DNA from: Actinomadura sp. NAK00032
GTDB lineage: Bacteria; Actinomycetota; Actinomycetes; Streptosporangiales; Streptosporangiaceae
Assembly (NCBI RefSeq): GCF_013364275.1
Contig: NZ_CP054932.1
Location: 1,674,001-1,738,000, forward strand
Length of the DNA stretch: 64,000 nt
Direction of reading: 5' to 3'
The first letter of the stretch is position 1, and each line of letters begins with the position of its first letter. Below, one piece after another: positions 41,613 to 49,921 of this stretch. The translations under genes were made by a program, and so were the position numbers. The notes beneath the pieces were generated by a model that searched no databases, had not been told where the DNA came from, and saw nothing but the letters and a program-made list of their open reading frames with translations.

Positions 41613-42676
41613 CGATCCGCGAAGAGCAGGTGCTGGAACGCATCGCGCGGGCGCGCGGCCGCCGGGCCCGCCTCCGCGAGGACGCCGTCACGCTCGCGCA
41701 CGGGTCCGGCGGGAAGGCCACCCGCACCCTGGTCGACGCGGTGTTCAAGGAGGCGTTCGGCAACCCGCTGCTCGACCGCCTGGACGACTCGGCGTGCTTC
41801 GCCGTCAACGGCGCCGACCTGGCCTTCACCACCGACTCCTACGTGGTGTCGCCGCTGTTCTTCCCGGGCGGCGACATCGGCGACCTCGCCGTCAACGGCA
41901 CGGTCAACGACCTGGCCGTGTCGGGCGCGACCCCGCTGCACCTGTCCGCCGGATTCATCCTCGAAGAGGGCTTCCCGGTGGCGTCGCTGCGCCGCATCAC
42001 CGAATCGATGGCCGCCGCCGCCGGCGCCGCGGGCGTCGACATCGTCGCGGGCGACACCAAGGTCGTCGAGCGCGGCAAGGCCGACGGCTGCTACATCAAC
42101 ACCGCCGGGGTGGGCGTCGTCCGCCGCCCGCCCACGGGCGAGCTCAGGCCCGGCGACGCCGTGCTGGTCACCGGCCCGATCGGCGAGCACGGCGTCACGA
42201 TCATGTTGGCCCGCGGCGACCTCGACCTCGCGGCCGACCTCGCCTCCGACACCGCGCCGCTGAACTGCCTGCTCGCCGACCTGGCGGCCCGCTGCCGGGG
42301 CACCGTCCGCCGGATGCGGGACGCGACGCGCGGCGGCGTGGCGACCGTCCTCAACGAACTGGCGGCGGACGCGGGCCTCGCCGTGGTCGTCGACGAGGAC
42401 GCGATCCCCGTCCACCCGGCCGTCCGGGGCGCCTGCGAACTCCTCGGCATCGACCCGCTGTACGTCGCGTGCGAGGGCCGGGCCGTCGTCGTGGTCGCGC
42501 CCGAGGCGGCGGACGCGGCGCTCGCCTCCCTGCACGCCCACCCGCTCGGCGCGGACGCCGCCGTCATCGGCCACGTCCGGGACGACCCGCCCGGCACCGT
42601 CCTGCTGAAGACGGCCTTCGGCGGCACGCGCATCATCGACGTCCTGGTCGGCGACCCGCTCCCGCGCATCTGCTGA
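41609..42676 (+). CDS. hypE: HypE, carbamoyl dehydratase for cyanide ligand synthesis
   Basis: 355 residues of the AIR-synthase-like fold. 'VTLAHGSGGKATRTLVDAVF' near the start, 'FTTDSYVVSPLFFPGGDIGDLAVNGTVNDLAVSGA' (part) for ATP, and the essential C-terminal 'LPRIC' whose last residue, C355, is carbamoylated and dehydrated to a thiocyanate. The carbamoyl donor HypF is not encoded in this window. ATGA overlap with hypD. Confidence 0.95.
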   Translation: MTIREEQVLERIARARGRRARLREDAVTLAHGSGGKATRTLVDAVFKEAFGNPLLDRLDDSACFAVNGADLAFTTDSYVVSPLFFPGGDIGDLAVNGTVNDLAVSGATPLHLSAGFILEEGFPVASLRRITESMAAAAGAAGVDIVAGDTKVVERGKADGCYINTAGVGVVRRPPTGELRPGDAVLVTGPIGEHGVTIMLARGDLDLAADLASDTAPLNCLLADLAARCRGTVRRMRDATRGGVATVLNELAADAGLAVVVDEDAIPVHPAVRGACELLGIDPLYVACEGRAVVVVAPEAADAALASLHAHPLGADAAVIGHVRDDPPGTVLLKTAFGGTRIIDVLVGDPLPRIC

Positions 42677-42708
42677 CCGGAGGGTGGACGGGACCGCTCC
42701 GCCGTTGA

Positions 42709-44550
42709 ATGATGGCCGGAGTGTTCAGGACCCCGGACATCGAGCGGCTGAAGCGCCGCCGCGCCGTGCCCAAGCTCGTCAAGATCCTCCGCGAGGGCAA
42801 GGACGAGAAGACCCGCCGCGAGGCCGCTCTGGCGCTCGGTGAGATCGCCGCTCCGCAGACCGTTCCGGTGCTGGTCGAGGCGATGGCGACGGACGTGTGC
42901 CCGGTCGCCGGTGCGGCCGCCGAGGCGGTCGCCGGACTCGACGGCAAGGGCCACCGCGCACCGGTCGAGGACCTCGTCGAAGCGCTGCGCAGCTCGCGGC
43001 GCTGGCACGGCGAAGGCCGGCGCGCGTGCGGCTGCCGGTACCGCAGCTCCCTGTTCTGGCCGACCACCCAGGTCCTGATGCGGCGTGCCCGCAGCGAGCA
43101 CGTGCCGCTGATGGTCGAGCTGCTGAACGACGCCGACCGCCATCTGCGCGAGTGCGCGGCGAAGGCGCTGGAGGGGATCGGCGATCCGGCCGCCATCCGC
43201 CCGCTGGTCGCGAGGCTGGGGAAGGAACCCTACGACGAGGTACCGCACCGCGTGGTGTTCGGCGCGATCGCCTCCTTCCGCGACCCGTCCACGCTGGACG
43301 TCCTGCTCACCCGGCTGGCGGACACGCCGCCGCTGCGGGCGCACGGCGACTACCTCGGCTACAAGAGCGAGATCGAGGCCCTGTACCGGTTCGGCTCCGC
43401 GGACGTGGAGCGGCGCCTCACCGCCCTCATCCCGGACGTGGCGTGCCCCTGGCAGCGCGAGACGCTCGCGGACGAGATCGCCGAGCGGTCGTCCGATCCC
43501 GACGCGGTCCGCGCCGTGCAGCGCGACGCCGAACGCGCGGCCAAGGCCGCCGCCGAGAGGGCGCCGCTGGACCGTGCGCTGGCCTCCGGAGCCAAGGGGA
43601 TCGGCACGCTGGTGAAGTTCCTGGACGCCGACGACGCCGCGCACCGGCGGGACGCCCGCGCGGGCCTCGGCGCGGTCGACGACCCCGGCGTGCACGGGAT
43701 CCTGGTCCGGCTGCTGCGCGCCTCCCGCGCGGAGAACGCCCTGTTCGCGGCGGCGGAGCTGGGCAGGCGCGGGGACCGCAGGGCGGTCTTCCCGCTGATC
43801 GACGCGGGACGGCGCGGGCTGGAGGCCGCCGCGGACGCGCTCGCCCGGCTCGGTGTGGCCGACGTCGCCGACTACCTGCTCGCCGCGCTCGACGACCCCG
43901 ACACCCGCACTCGCGCACTCACCCGCATCCGTCTCGACCCGCGGGCGATCGAGCCGCTGCTCGGCATCCTGGCCGACGAGGACGCGGCCTACCACGTCCG
44001 CCACCTGGCGCGCAGGCGCCTGACGGAGATCGGCGGCCCCGGCGTCCTCCCCGCGTCGGCCACCGCCCGCCCGGAGGAGGACGACCCGTGGCGGCACTCC
44101 GTCGACATGCTCGTGAGCACGTTGCGCGAACTGCGCCTCGGCCGCGACATGGGCCGGACGCCGTACGAGATCGGCGCCTGGGAGCGGGACCGCCGGGAGC
44201 ATCTGAACCGGGCGGCGGGTTCCGCGCCGGCGCCCGTCCCCGGCGGTGACCTGCCCCGGCCGTACACCATCGACGTCACCAGGAACGCGCGCGCCCTGGC
44301 CAAGGAGGAGTACACCTACCAGAGCCCGGAGGACGGGGATTTCCTGCGATGGCGCACCCCCGGCCACCACTGGGACGCCCGGGGAGAGAACGCCGGAACG
44401 TATTTCACGGCGTACGTCAACGACGACGGACTCGCCGTATTCGGCGGGGGGATCGGCGGCCCCTACCTCGCCGATCCGGACGGCTGGCGCGCCGTCGTCA
44501 CCGACATCGGCGACTTCGGCGGGGGCCTGCGCATCCGCCTGTGGCGGTGA
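42709..44550 (+). CDS. HEAT-repeat protein after the hyp genes
   Basis: 613 residues. Helical HEAT/PBS-lyase-like repeats fill most of it: 'AVPKLVKILREGKDEKTRREAALALGEI', 'HVPLMVELLNDADRHLRECAAKALEGIGD', 'GIGTLVKFLDADDAAHRRDARAGLGAV' (examples cited in part). A C-terminal beta-rich domain of about 90 residues ('NDDGLAVFGGGIGGPYLADPDGWRAVVTDIGDFGG', part) is separate. The ATG pair at 42709/42712 lies 33 bp after hypE with no good SD. Such proteins act as scaffolds; a link to hydrogenase is only positional. Confidence 0.75.
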   Translation: MMAGVFRTPDIERLKRRRAVPKLVKILREGKDEKTRREAALALGEIAAPQTVPVLVEAMATDVCPVAGAAAEAVAGLDGKGHRAPVEDLVEALRSSRRWHGEGRRACGCRYRSSLFWPTTQVLMRRARSEHVPLMVELLNDADRHLRECAAKALEGIGDPAAIRPLVARLGKEPYDEVPHRVVFGAIASFRDPSTLDVLLTRLADTPPLRAHGDYLGYKSEIEALYRFGSADVERRLTALIPDVACPWQRETLADEIAERSSDPDAVRAVQRDAERAAKAAAERAPLDRALASGAKGIGTLVKFLDADDAAHRRDARAGLGAVDDPGVHGILVRLLRASRAENALFAAAELGRRGDRRAVFPLIDAGRRGLEAAADALARLGVADVADYLLAALDDPDTRTRALTRIRLDPRAIEPLLGILADEDAAYHVRHLARRRLTEIGGPGVLPASATARPEEDDPWRHSVDMLVSTLRELRLGRDMGRTPYEIGAWERDRREHLNRAAGSAPAPVPGGDLPRPYTIDVTRNARALAKEEYTYQSPEDGDFLRWRTPGHHWDARGENAGTYFTAYVNDDGLAVFGGGIGGPYLADPDGWRAVVTDIGDFGGGLRIRLWR

Positions 44551-44676
44551 CGCGCGGGACGGTCAAGGGCAGCACAGGAAACGGGCATCTTTCTACTACC
44601 GCCGCATTGCCGGGCATTGGGGTGGGCATCGTCCCGTAACGCTCAGGCGTCACAGATCCTTGGGGGGAACAGTTCA

Positions 44677-45183
44677 ATGAGCGATCTCATCGCCATCGCT
44701 TACCCGGACCTCGACCGTGCCACCGAGGTCCGCGACCGGCTCATCGACATGCAGCGGCAGAACGTGATCGCGCTCGCCGACGCCGCCGTCGTCGAGAAGC
44801 GCCTCGACGGCAAGATCAAGCTCCACCAGATCCACAACACCACCGGCCGGGGCGCCGCCTGGGGCACCGTCTGGGGCGGCCTGCTCGGCATGCTGTTCTT
44901 CGCCCCGCTGATCGGCGCGGCCGTCGGCGCGGCCGCCGGTGCCGCGGGCGGCGCGGCGTCCGACGTCGGCGTCGACGACTCGTTCATGCGCGAACTCGGC
45001 GCGAAGCTCCAGCCCGGCGGCGCCGCGCTGTTCCTCCTGGTCACCAAGGTGACGCCGGACAAGGTCATCCCGCAGGTCGCCCAGTACGGCGGCGAGATCC
45101 TGCAGACCTCGCTCAGCGCGGACGCCGAGCAGCACCTGCGCGAGGCCGTCGAGGCCGACGCCCGAGTCCACGCCACCACCTGA
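44677..45183 (+). CDS. DUF1269 membrane-associated protein
   Basis: 168 residues. N-terminal soluble part 'LIAIAYPDLDRATEVRDRLIDMQRQ' (part). Then a Gly/Ala-rich hydrophobic hairpin about 60-95 ('GTVWGGLLGMLFFAPLIGAAVGAAAGAAGGAAS', part). The C-terminal segment 'MRELGAKLQPGGAALFLLVTKVTPDKVI' is the DUF1269 signature. The family is widespread in actinomycetes with no known function. ATG behind a TGGGGGG element; separated by 126 bp from the HEAT gene. Confidence 0.85.
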   Translation: MSDLIAIAYPDLDRATEVRDRLIDMQRQNVIALADAAVVEKRLDGKIKLHQIHNTTGRGAAWGTVWGGLLGMLFFAPLIGAAVGAAAGAAGGAASDVGVDDSFMRELGAKLQPGGAALFLLVTKVTPDKVIPQVAQYGGEILQTSLSADAEQHLREAVEADARVHATT

Positions 45184-45231
45184 CCCGCGCCACCACCTGA
45201 CCCGTCCCGCGCCGAAAAACAATTGGCGAAA

Positions 45232-45271
45232 CCCCGCACCGGTCTTTTACCATCGAAAGGCCGGTGCGGGG
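45232..45271 (+). promoter_or_regulatory. Hairpin overlapping the 5' end of tRNA-Met
   Basis: A 16-bp stem (one G-U) joins 45232-45247 with 45256-45271, loop 8 nt (TACCATCG). The 3' arm covers the first seven bases of the tRNA acceptor stem, so in the precursor RNA the leader could pair with the acceptor strand in place of the tRNA's own 3' side. Confidence 0.6.
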
Positions 45272-45336
45272 TAGTGCAACGGGAGCATGCAGGTCTCATA
45301 AGCCTGGTGATGCGGGTTCGAATCCCGCCCCCGCCT
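45265..45336 (+). tRNA. tRNA-Met (anticodon CAT)
   Basis: Cloverleaf: acceptor TGCGGGG with CCCCGCC (6 pairs, T1 and C72 do not pair), D stem GTGC/GCAT, anticodon stem CAGGT/GCCTG with loop CTCATAA (anticodon CAT), T stem GCGGG/CCCGC with TTCGAAT. CCA is not encoded. The Y11-R24 pair and the lack of three G-C pairs below the anticodon loop speak for an elongator tRNA (or an Ile-CAT tRNA) rather than the initiator. The missing 1-72 pair is unusual. Confidence 0.8.
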
Positions 45337-45342
45337 CTAGTG

Positions 45343-45374
45343 AAAGGCGCGCCCGAATGGCCGGGCGCGCCTTT
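45343..45374. terminator. Strong bidirectional hairpin terminator
   Basis: A perfect 13-bp stem, AAAGGCGCGCCCG with CGGGCGCGCCTTT, loop of 6, starts 6 bp after the tRNA and ends 14 bp before the 3' end of the convergent TetR gene. The A-stem/T-stem symmetry suits termination from both sides. Confidence 0.85.
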
Positions 45375-45388
45375 CCTCTGCGGCAGGT

Positions 45389-45970
45389 CTAGCCGGCCGC
45401 CGGACTTCCGTAACGGGCCAGCAGAGCCCGCACGGCGGTGCGGATCGGCTCGCCCGGCGACTCCGGGACGCCGGTGGTCAGCGCGGTGAACAGAATGCCC
45501 AGAACGCTCATCTCCAGGAGCATGGCGTCGTCCGGGCTGACCTCCATCCCGGCGGCATGGCACTGGCGGACGATCAGATCGGCGCGGCTGTGCAGAGCGT
45601 CCGTCAGCATCCGCCGCAGCCCCGGATTGCGGGTGCTCTCCAGATGCAGCTCGAACAGGGCCAGCGGGTCGTGGCCCCCCTCGGTCAGCATCATGGTCAG
45701 CACCGCGACCAGCGCCTCCTCCAGATCCGCGGGCGAGATCGACCGGACGGTATGGGCGGCCACCCGCTCCCCGAGCCGGCCGGTGATCCGCTCGATGACC
45801 CCGTCGAGGAGCGCGTCCCGCGTGCGGAAGTAGCGCGAGGCGGTCCCGGCCGGGACGCCGGCGCCGGCGTCGACGGCCCGGTGGGTGAGCCCGCGCGACC
45901 CCTGCTCGGCCAGCACGGCGATGGCCGCGTCCGCCAGCAGGGCGCGTCGCTGCGGGTTAGGCGGTGGCAC
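45389..45970 (-). CDS. TetR-family regulator of the FAD monooxygenase
   Basis: 193 residues. Helix-turn-helix in 'LLADAAIAVLAEQGSRGLTHRAVDAGAGVPAGTASRYFRTRDALL' (cited in part; about 10-52), then a helical ligand domain. The GTG start at 45970 has GGAGGGG six bases upstream. Its first 14 bp overlap the 3' end of the monooxygenase gene, so the two are co-transcribed and the protein probably acts at the inverted repeat 47389-47424. Confidence 0.85.
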   Translation of the reverse strand: MPPPNPQRRALLADAAIAVLAEQGSRGLTHRAVDAGAGVPAGTASRYFRTRDALLDGVIERITGRLGERVAAHTVRSISPADLEEALVAVLTMMLTEGGHDPLALFELHLESTRNPGLRRMLTDALHSRADLIVRQCHAAGMEVSPDDAMLLEMSVLGILFTALTTGVPESPGEPIRTAVRALLARYGSPAAG

Positions 45971-47378
45971 GGTGCCCCTCCAGATCGGTGCGGTCGGCCG
46001 GACCGCACCATTCCACCAGAGCCGCCCCGATGCCGGCGCGCTCACCGGCCCAGGCCACGTAGCCGTCCGGGCGGACCAGCGTCGCCGCCGGCCCGGTCGC
46101 GTCCTCCGGCCTGGCCTGCCGCACACGGTCCCGCCAGTGGACGGGGACGGGCTCGTCCGACAGCAGGACGAACCGCCCCGCGCGCAGTACCTCGTACAGG
46201 CGTCCCACGTCCGTCCGGCGGTCGGGGGCGCGGCGCCCGGCCAGCGGGTGGGCGCCGGGCCGATAGGCGAACTCCAGCCCCGACAGCCTGCCGAGGATGC
46301 GGCGCCGACCCGCGCCGGTGTGCAGCAGGGCCGCCATGACCCGCCGGTTGGCCGCCAGCCGCACCCGCGACCCGCTCAGCACGAGCCCGGTGAGGTGGTC
46401 GGTCATGGCGAGGACGGCGGAGCCGACGGGATGCCGCTCCGCGTGATAGGTGCCGAGCAGCCCCGGCGGCGCCCAGCCCTGCACGTCGGCGGCGAGCTTC
46501 CAGCCCAGGTTGACGGCGTCCTGGATGCCGGTGTTCATGCCCTGCCCGCCGATCGGCGAGTTCACGTGCGCCGCGTCCCCGGCCAGGAAGACGCGCCCCG
46601 CCCGATAATCGCGGGCCTGCCTGCGCTCGGCGGCGAAACGCGAGAACCAGCGCGGCTCGCTCATGCCGTAGTCGCTGCCGGCGATGTGCCGGAACGCCGT
46701 ACGGATCCGGTCGAAATCCGCGTCCTCCCGATCTTCGCGCAGCCACGCGCCGACCCGGTACCAGCCGTCCCCGAACGGGAGCGTCACCACCACGCCCTGG
46801 GGACCGACCTGCGTGATCGGCGGCGGCTCGGAGCCGGGGATGCGGACGTCGGCCAGCAGCATGGGCAGGCTGTAGGCCGCGCCGGCGAACCCCACGCCCG
46901 CCAGCTCGCGGACGGTGCTGTGAGCGCCGTCCGCGCCGACGACGTACCGGGCACGCAGCACGCTCCCGTCTTCGAGCGTCAGCCGAACGGACTCAGCGTC
47001 CTGAGCCAGGCCGGTGACCTCCGCACCGCGGCGGACCTCCACACCCAACTCGTCGGCGCGCCGCCGCAGGACCTTCTCGGTGCCGTTCTGGGGCACGATC
47101 AGCAGCATCGGATACCGCGTGTCGAGCCGCCCGAAGTCCACCCGCGAGGCGTAGGCGGGGTACACGGTCCTGAGCGGGTTGCCAAGAGCCACCAGCTCGT
47201 CGCCCATCCCGCGGGCGTCGAGCAGCTCCAGCGCGCGAGCGTGCAGGCCGAAGGCCCGGGTGACGTTGGACTCGCCGCCGCGCTTCTCCACGATCACGCA
47301 GGACACGCCGGCCAGAGCGAGCTCGCAGGCGGTCATCAGCCCGGTAGGCCCGGCCCCGACAACGATGACGTCGTACAT
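45957..47378 (-). CDS. FAD-dependent aromatic monooxygenase (PHBH/RdmE-like)
   Basis: 473 residues. Flavin-binding 'YDVIVVGAGPTGLMTACELA' at the start, the DG motif 'VVGADGAHSTVREL' (about 145-158) and the GD motif 'VFLAGDAAHVNSPIGGQGMNTG' (part; about 267-288). The C-terminal thioredoxin-like domain of the class is short but present. Such enzymes hydroxylate phenols, polyketides or antibiotics such as rifampicin and tetracyclines. ATG at 47378 with GGAG upstream. Paired with its own TetR gene, which hints at xenobiotic inactivation. Confidence 0.87.
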   Translation of the reverse strand: MYDVIVVGAGPTGLMTACELALAGVSCVIVEKRGGESNVTRAFGLHARALELLDARGMGDELVALGNPLRTVYPAYASRVDFGRLDTRYPMLLIVPQNGTEKVLRRRADELGVEVRRGAEVTGLAQDAESVRLTLEDGSVLRARYVVGADGAHSTVRELAGVGFAGAAYSLPMLLADVRIPGSEPPPITQVGPQGVVVTLPFGDGWYRVGAWLREDREDADFDRIRTAFRHIAGSDYGMSEPRWFSRFAAERRQARDYRAGRVFLAGDAAHVNSPIGGQGMNTGIQDAVNLGWKLAADVQGWAPPGLLGTYHAERHPVGSAVLAMTDHLTGLVLSGSRVRLAANRRVMAALLHTGAGRRRILGRLSGLEFAYRPGAHPLAGRRAPDRRTDVGRLYEVLRAGRFVLLSDEPVPVHWRDRVRQARPEDATGPAATLVRPDGYVAWAGERAGIGAALVEWCGPADRTDLEGHRATA

Positions 47379-47388
47379 GACACTCTCC

Positions 47389-47424
47389 ATTCGCTACACA
47401 TGTATCGCTACATTTATAGCGAAT
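47389..47424. promoter_or_regulatory. Inverted repeat and -10 upstream of the monooxygenase
   Basis: Arms ATTCGCTA (47389-47396) and TAGCGAAT (47417-47424), with a further TCGCTACA-type half-site between them. On the minus strand TATAAA lies within the upstream arm. A good candidate operator for the TetR protein. Confidence 0.55.
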
Positions 47425-47472
47425 GAGCCCCGCAAACGCACCCGTCCGCACGGATGGGCGGCGCGTCCTTCG

Positions 47473-48067
47473 TCACTCAGCTGGACATCGGCGCCTGCCG
47501 GCGGGGTCCCGAACCCGACCGGCCACGCCCGCCATCCCCGACGGAACGCCGCCGGACGGGATGAACGGCGTCCCCGACTCGGCGTCCTCCGTCAACTTGT
47601 CCAGGCGCTGCCTGCGCACCATCGACCGGAGTGCGGGATGCGTCCGCGAGAACACGGAGAAGACGGCGTACTCCGGCGGGTAGCACTCCAGCAGGCAGTC
47701 CCGCAGCCCAGCGAAGTGCTCCGCCGTGCGCCGCCCGCCTGGTACGCCGGGCCGGTCCGCTGCCGGATCACGCACGCCACGTCGCCCTGCAGCGGCCGCC
47801 GCCGGCATCAGCCGGTAGGTCGTCAGCCGGTCGTGTCCCTGCTCGCACACCGAGAGCAGGCTGGTGACGCGGGGGCACAGCATGCCGAGATACTCCGTGA
47901 CGCCCGGCGTCGAGTCGACCACGAAGACCCGCGACGACCGCCTCGGCCTCCCGGGTCAGATGGTGCACGCCCGTGATCCCCATCCCGACGACCGCGATGT
48001 CGAACGGGCGCGCGGAGCGGGGTTCATCGCCGCCACTGGATCGCCTCCATGGGCCGTCCGGCCGCAT
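47473..48067 (-). pseudogene. Broken tetrapyrrole-methylase-type SAM methyltransferase
   Basis: Pieces of one protein appear in order but in different frames. Near 48,020-47,945 'FDIAVVGMGITGVHHLTREAEAVV'; from about 47,938 in another frame 'RVFVVDSTPGVTEYLGMLCPRVTSLL' and 'GHDRLTTYRLM'; then 'LQGDVACVIR'; finally 'EHFAGLRDCLLECYPPEYAVFSVFSRTHPALRSMV' and 'SGTPFIPSGG' (cited in parts). This is the order found in tetrapyrrole-methylase-superfamily methyltransferases of actinomycetes. Roughly the middle third (cofactor and substrate loops) is missing and at least two frameshifts are present. The gene is dead. Confidence 0.7.
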
Positions 48068-48342
48068 CGTGATCGGTGGGGGCGGGGAGGCGGTTGGGGG
48101 GGAGGAGGCAGCGGCGGCGGCGCGTCCAGGGGGCGGCTGGCGCGTCGGCGAACGCACGGCGATGAGCGCCGCTGGCATCGCCGGATTGACGCGCCCCCGC
48201 GTCCCCTGGCTCCGCTTGGCGACGATGGCCTATGACTCCTCGCCGTCCGGCCGCGCCGGCGCCGCGCGCTCGCGGGTCCGAGAGGGTCGTAGCCGACCGG
48301 TGCCTCCACCGGTGCCTCCACCGGAGCCTCGCGGTCGGCGAG

Positions 48343-48396
48343 CTAGAAGTCGCAGTCGGCCCGCATCCGGGTCAGCACTTCGTCGATGCCGCTCAT
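48343..48396 (-). pseudogene. Leader-peptide-like remnant upstream of the broken methyltransferase
   Basis: A 17-codon frame MSGIDEVLTRMRADCDF starts 8 bases after GGGAAGG, inside an ATGA overlap with an unrecognised frame upstream. After its TAG stop the same frame goes on as LADREAPVEAPVEAPVGYDPL. The shape (short acidic helix, then a repeated segment) recalls peptide-precursor leaders. It runs toward the methyltransferase remnant. Weak evidence only. Confidence 0.3.
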
Positions 48397-48630
48397 CTCG
48401 CCTTCCCGCCGCGCCAGGTCGTCCGATGCGCCAGCGGATCACCCCGTCGCAGGACGAACTCGCCCGGCTGCCACCACGCCTCGATGAGCGCCTCTACCGC
48501 CGTGAACCACGCCCCGGCGCGTTCGTCACGGCCCCGGACCATCAGGAAGTCGTCCACCCGGATCCGACCAGATCACCTGGAATGGCCTCGGCGACCTGAC
48601 CACGCGCCCCAGCAGGTTGGCCATCAGCAG

Positions 48631-48670
48631 CAGGCAGCGGCAGGCAGCGGCAGGCAGCGGCAGGCAGCGC
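48631..48670. repeat. 10-bp tandem repeat
   Basis: Four consecutive copies of CAGGCAGCGG (last ends in C), inside the decayed stretch between the methyltransferase remnant and the quinone oxidoreductase. Confidence 0.85.
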
Positions 48671-48906
48671 CGGGCGCGCCCGTCCGCCCGCGATGGGCGC
48701 CGCCGGGAATGGTGGCCAACTCGGGTGCCAGCGTCGACAGGTGTACGACCAGCGGCCGCTCACGCGCCATCACACCACCCACAGATGGTCAGGACGTCGC
48801 GCGGAAGGTTGCGATCCCGGCCGTCCCGCCTGAAGGCGGCTGAGCGCAGAAGGCCAGCGAGGGCCGAACAGGAGACGCCCAGCCGCCCTTGGAGTAGGCG
48901 CGCCGC

Positions 48907-49887
48907 TCAGCGGGCCTGCTCGGCGTTCACGACCAGCAGCGACTTGCCGACCGTTGCGCGCTCGGCCAGCGCGCGGTGCGCGTCCGCGGCGCGATCCAGC
49001 GGATAGGTGGCCCGCACGACCGGCTTGAGCCGCCCCTCCTCGGCCAGCTCAAGCACGCTGGCCAGCAATTCACGCACGGTCGCCTCGTCCGGCGGACCGT
49101 CCATGTGCGGAGCCAGCACCCGCACCCCACGCCGCTGGGCCACGTCCTTGTCCGGGTCGGCGAAACCCTCACCGCTGCCGTACGTGACGAACCGCCCGCC
49201 ATCGGCCACGGCATCGAAGGCGGCCAAGCCCAGCGGCCCGCCCGCCCCGTCGTAGCCGAGCGCGACCCCGCCCCCGGTCGCTTCGCGCACGCGCTCGACC
49301 CACTCCGCCCGCGTGTAGTCGACGACGACCTCCGCCCCGAGCTCCCGCGCGAGCTCCAACTTGGCCTCGCTCGACGCGGCCGCCACCACCCGCGCCCCCG
49401 CGTCGACGGCGAGCTGCACCAGCAGCGACCCGGCTCCACCGGCCGCCGCCGACACCAGCACCCATTCCCCCTTCGCCGGCACACCCAGCCGCGCCAGGCT
49501 GAGCGCCGTCACACCGTCGTGGACGAGCGCCGCCGCCGTCCCAGCCGCCAGCCCGCCGGGAATCGGCATGATCTCACCCTCTTCGGCGACGACCTGCTCG
49601 GCGTAACCGGTCCCGGTCCGCACGAGCACCCGCCGCCCGACCCACGCCGGATCGACCCCTTCACCCGTCCGCAGCACCTCGCCCGCTCCACCGCCGCCGG
49701 GCACGTACGGAAGCGTCCGGGGGAAGAAGTCCTGCCCCCAGCCTCCGCGGAGCAGGGTGTCCAGGAAGATGACGTCCGCCACGGCCATGCCGACGACCAC
49801 CTGCCCCGCCCCCGGCACCGGGTCAGGCACCTCCGCGAGAGTCAGCACCTCTGGCCCACCGAACTCCTTCACCTGGATCGCACGCAT
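48907..49887 (-). CDS. Zinc-independent quinone oxidoreductase (MDR family)
   Basis: NADPH-dependent reductase of 326 residues. 'MRAIQVKEFGGPEVLTLAEVP' start, GroES-like fold, then the nucleotide motif 'VLVSAAAGGAGSLLVQLAVDAGARVVAAASS' (part; about 135-165) in which AAxGGxG is typical of quinone reductases. The catalytic-zinc cysteine and histidine of alcohol dehydrogenases are missing. ATG at 49887 after AAGGGGG. A SoxR-like site with 19-bp promoter spacing lies upstream, in line with a role against redox-cycling compounds. Confidence 0.88.
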   Translation of the reverse strand: MRAIQVKEFGGPEVLTLAEVPDPVPGAGQVVVGMAVADVIFLDTLLRGGWGQDFFPRTLPYVPGGGGAGEVLRTGEGVDPAWVGRRVLVRTGTGYAEQVVAEEGEIMPIPGGLAAGTAAALVHDGVTALSLARLGVPAKGEWVLVSAAAGGAGSLLVQLAVDAGARVVAAASSEAKLELARELGAEVVVDYTRAEWVERVREATGGGVALGYDGAGGPLGLAAFDAVADGGRFVTYGSGEGFADPDKDVAQRRGVRVLAPHMDGPPDEATVRELLASVLELAEEGRLKPVVRATYPLDRAADAHRALAERATVGKSLLVVNAEQAR

Positions 49888-49921
49888 GAAAGCCCCCTTC
49901 TCTACGACCTGTATCCACCCC

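Larger units (their letters stand above)
48068..48906. other. Decayed, G/C-rich stretch without a supportable intact gene
   Basis: Between the methyltransferase remnant and the quinone oxidoreductase no frame has a good start, family motif and length together. A minus-strand stretch around 48,530-48,400 ('AGAWFTAVEALIEAWWQPGEFVLRRGD', part) has protein-like composition but is not complete. It contains four copies of CAGGCAGCGG (48631-48670). It looks like residue of a lost small operon. Confidence 0.5.

Noticed and set aside
45265..45336. Reading this tRNA as the initiator tRNA
   Set aside because: The 1-72 mismatch fits, but the Y11-R24 pair and the absence of three G-C pairs in the anticodon stem do not.
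48526..48770. Minus-strand frame upstream of the methyltransferase remnant as a gene
   Set aside because: Contains the 10-bp tandem repeats as Cys/Leu/Pro runs and has no recognisable domain; not supportable.
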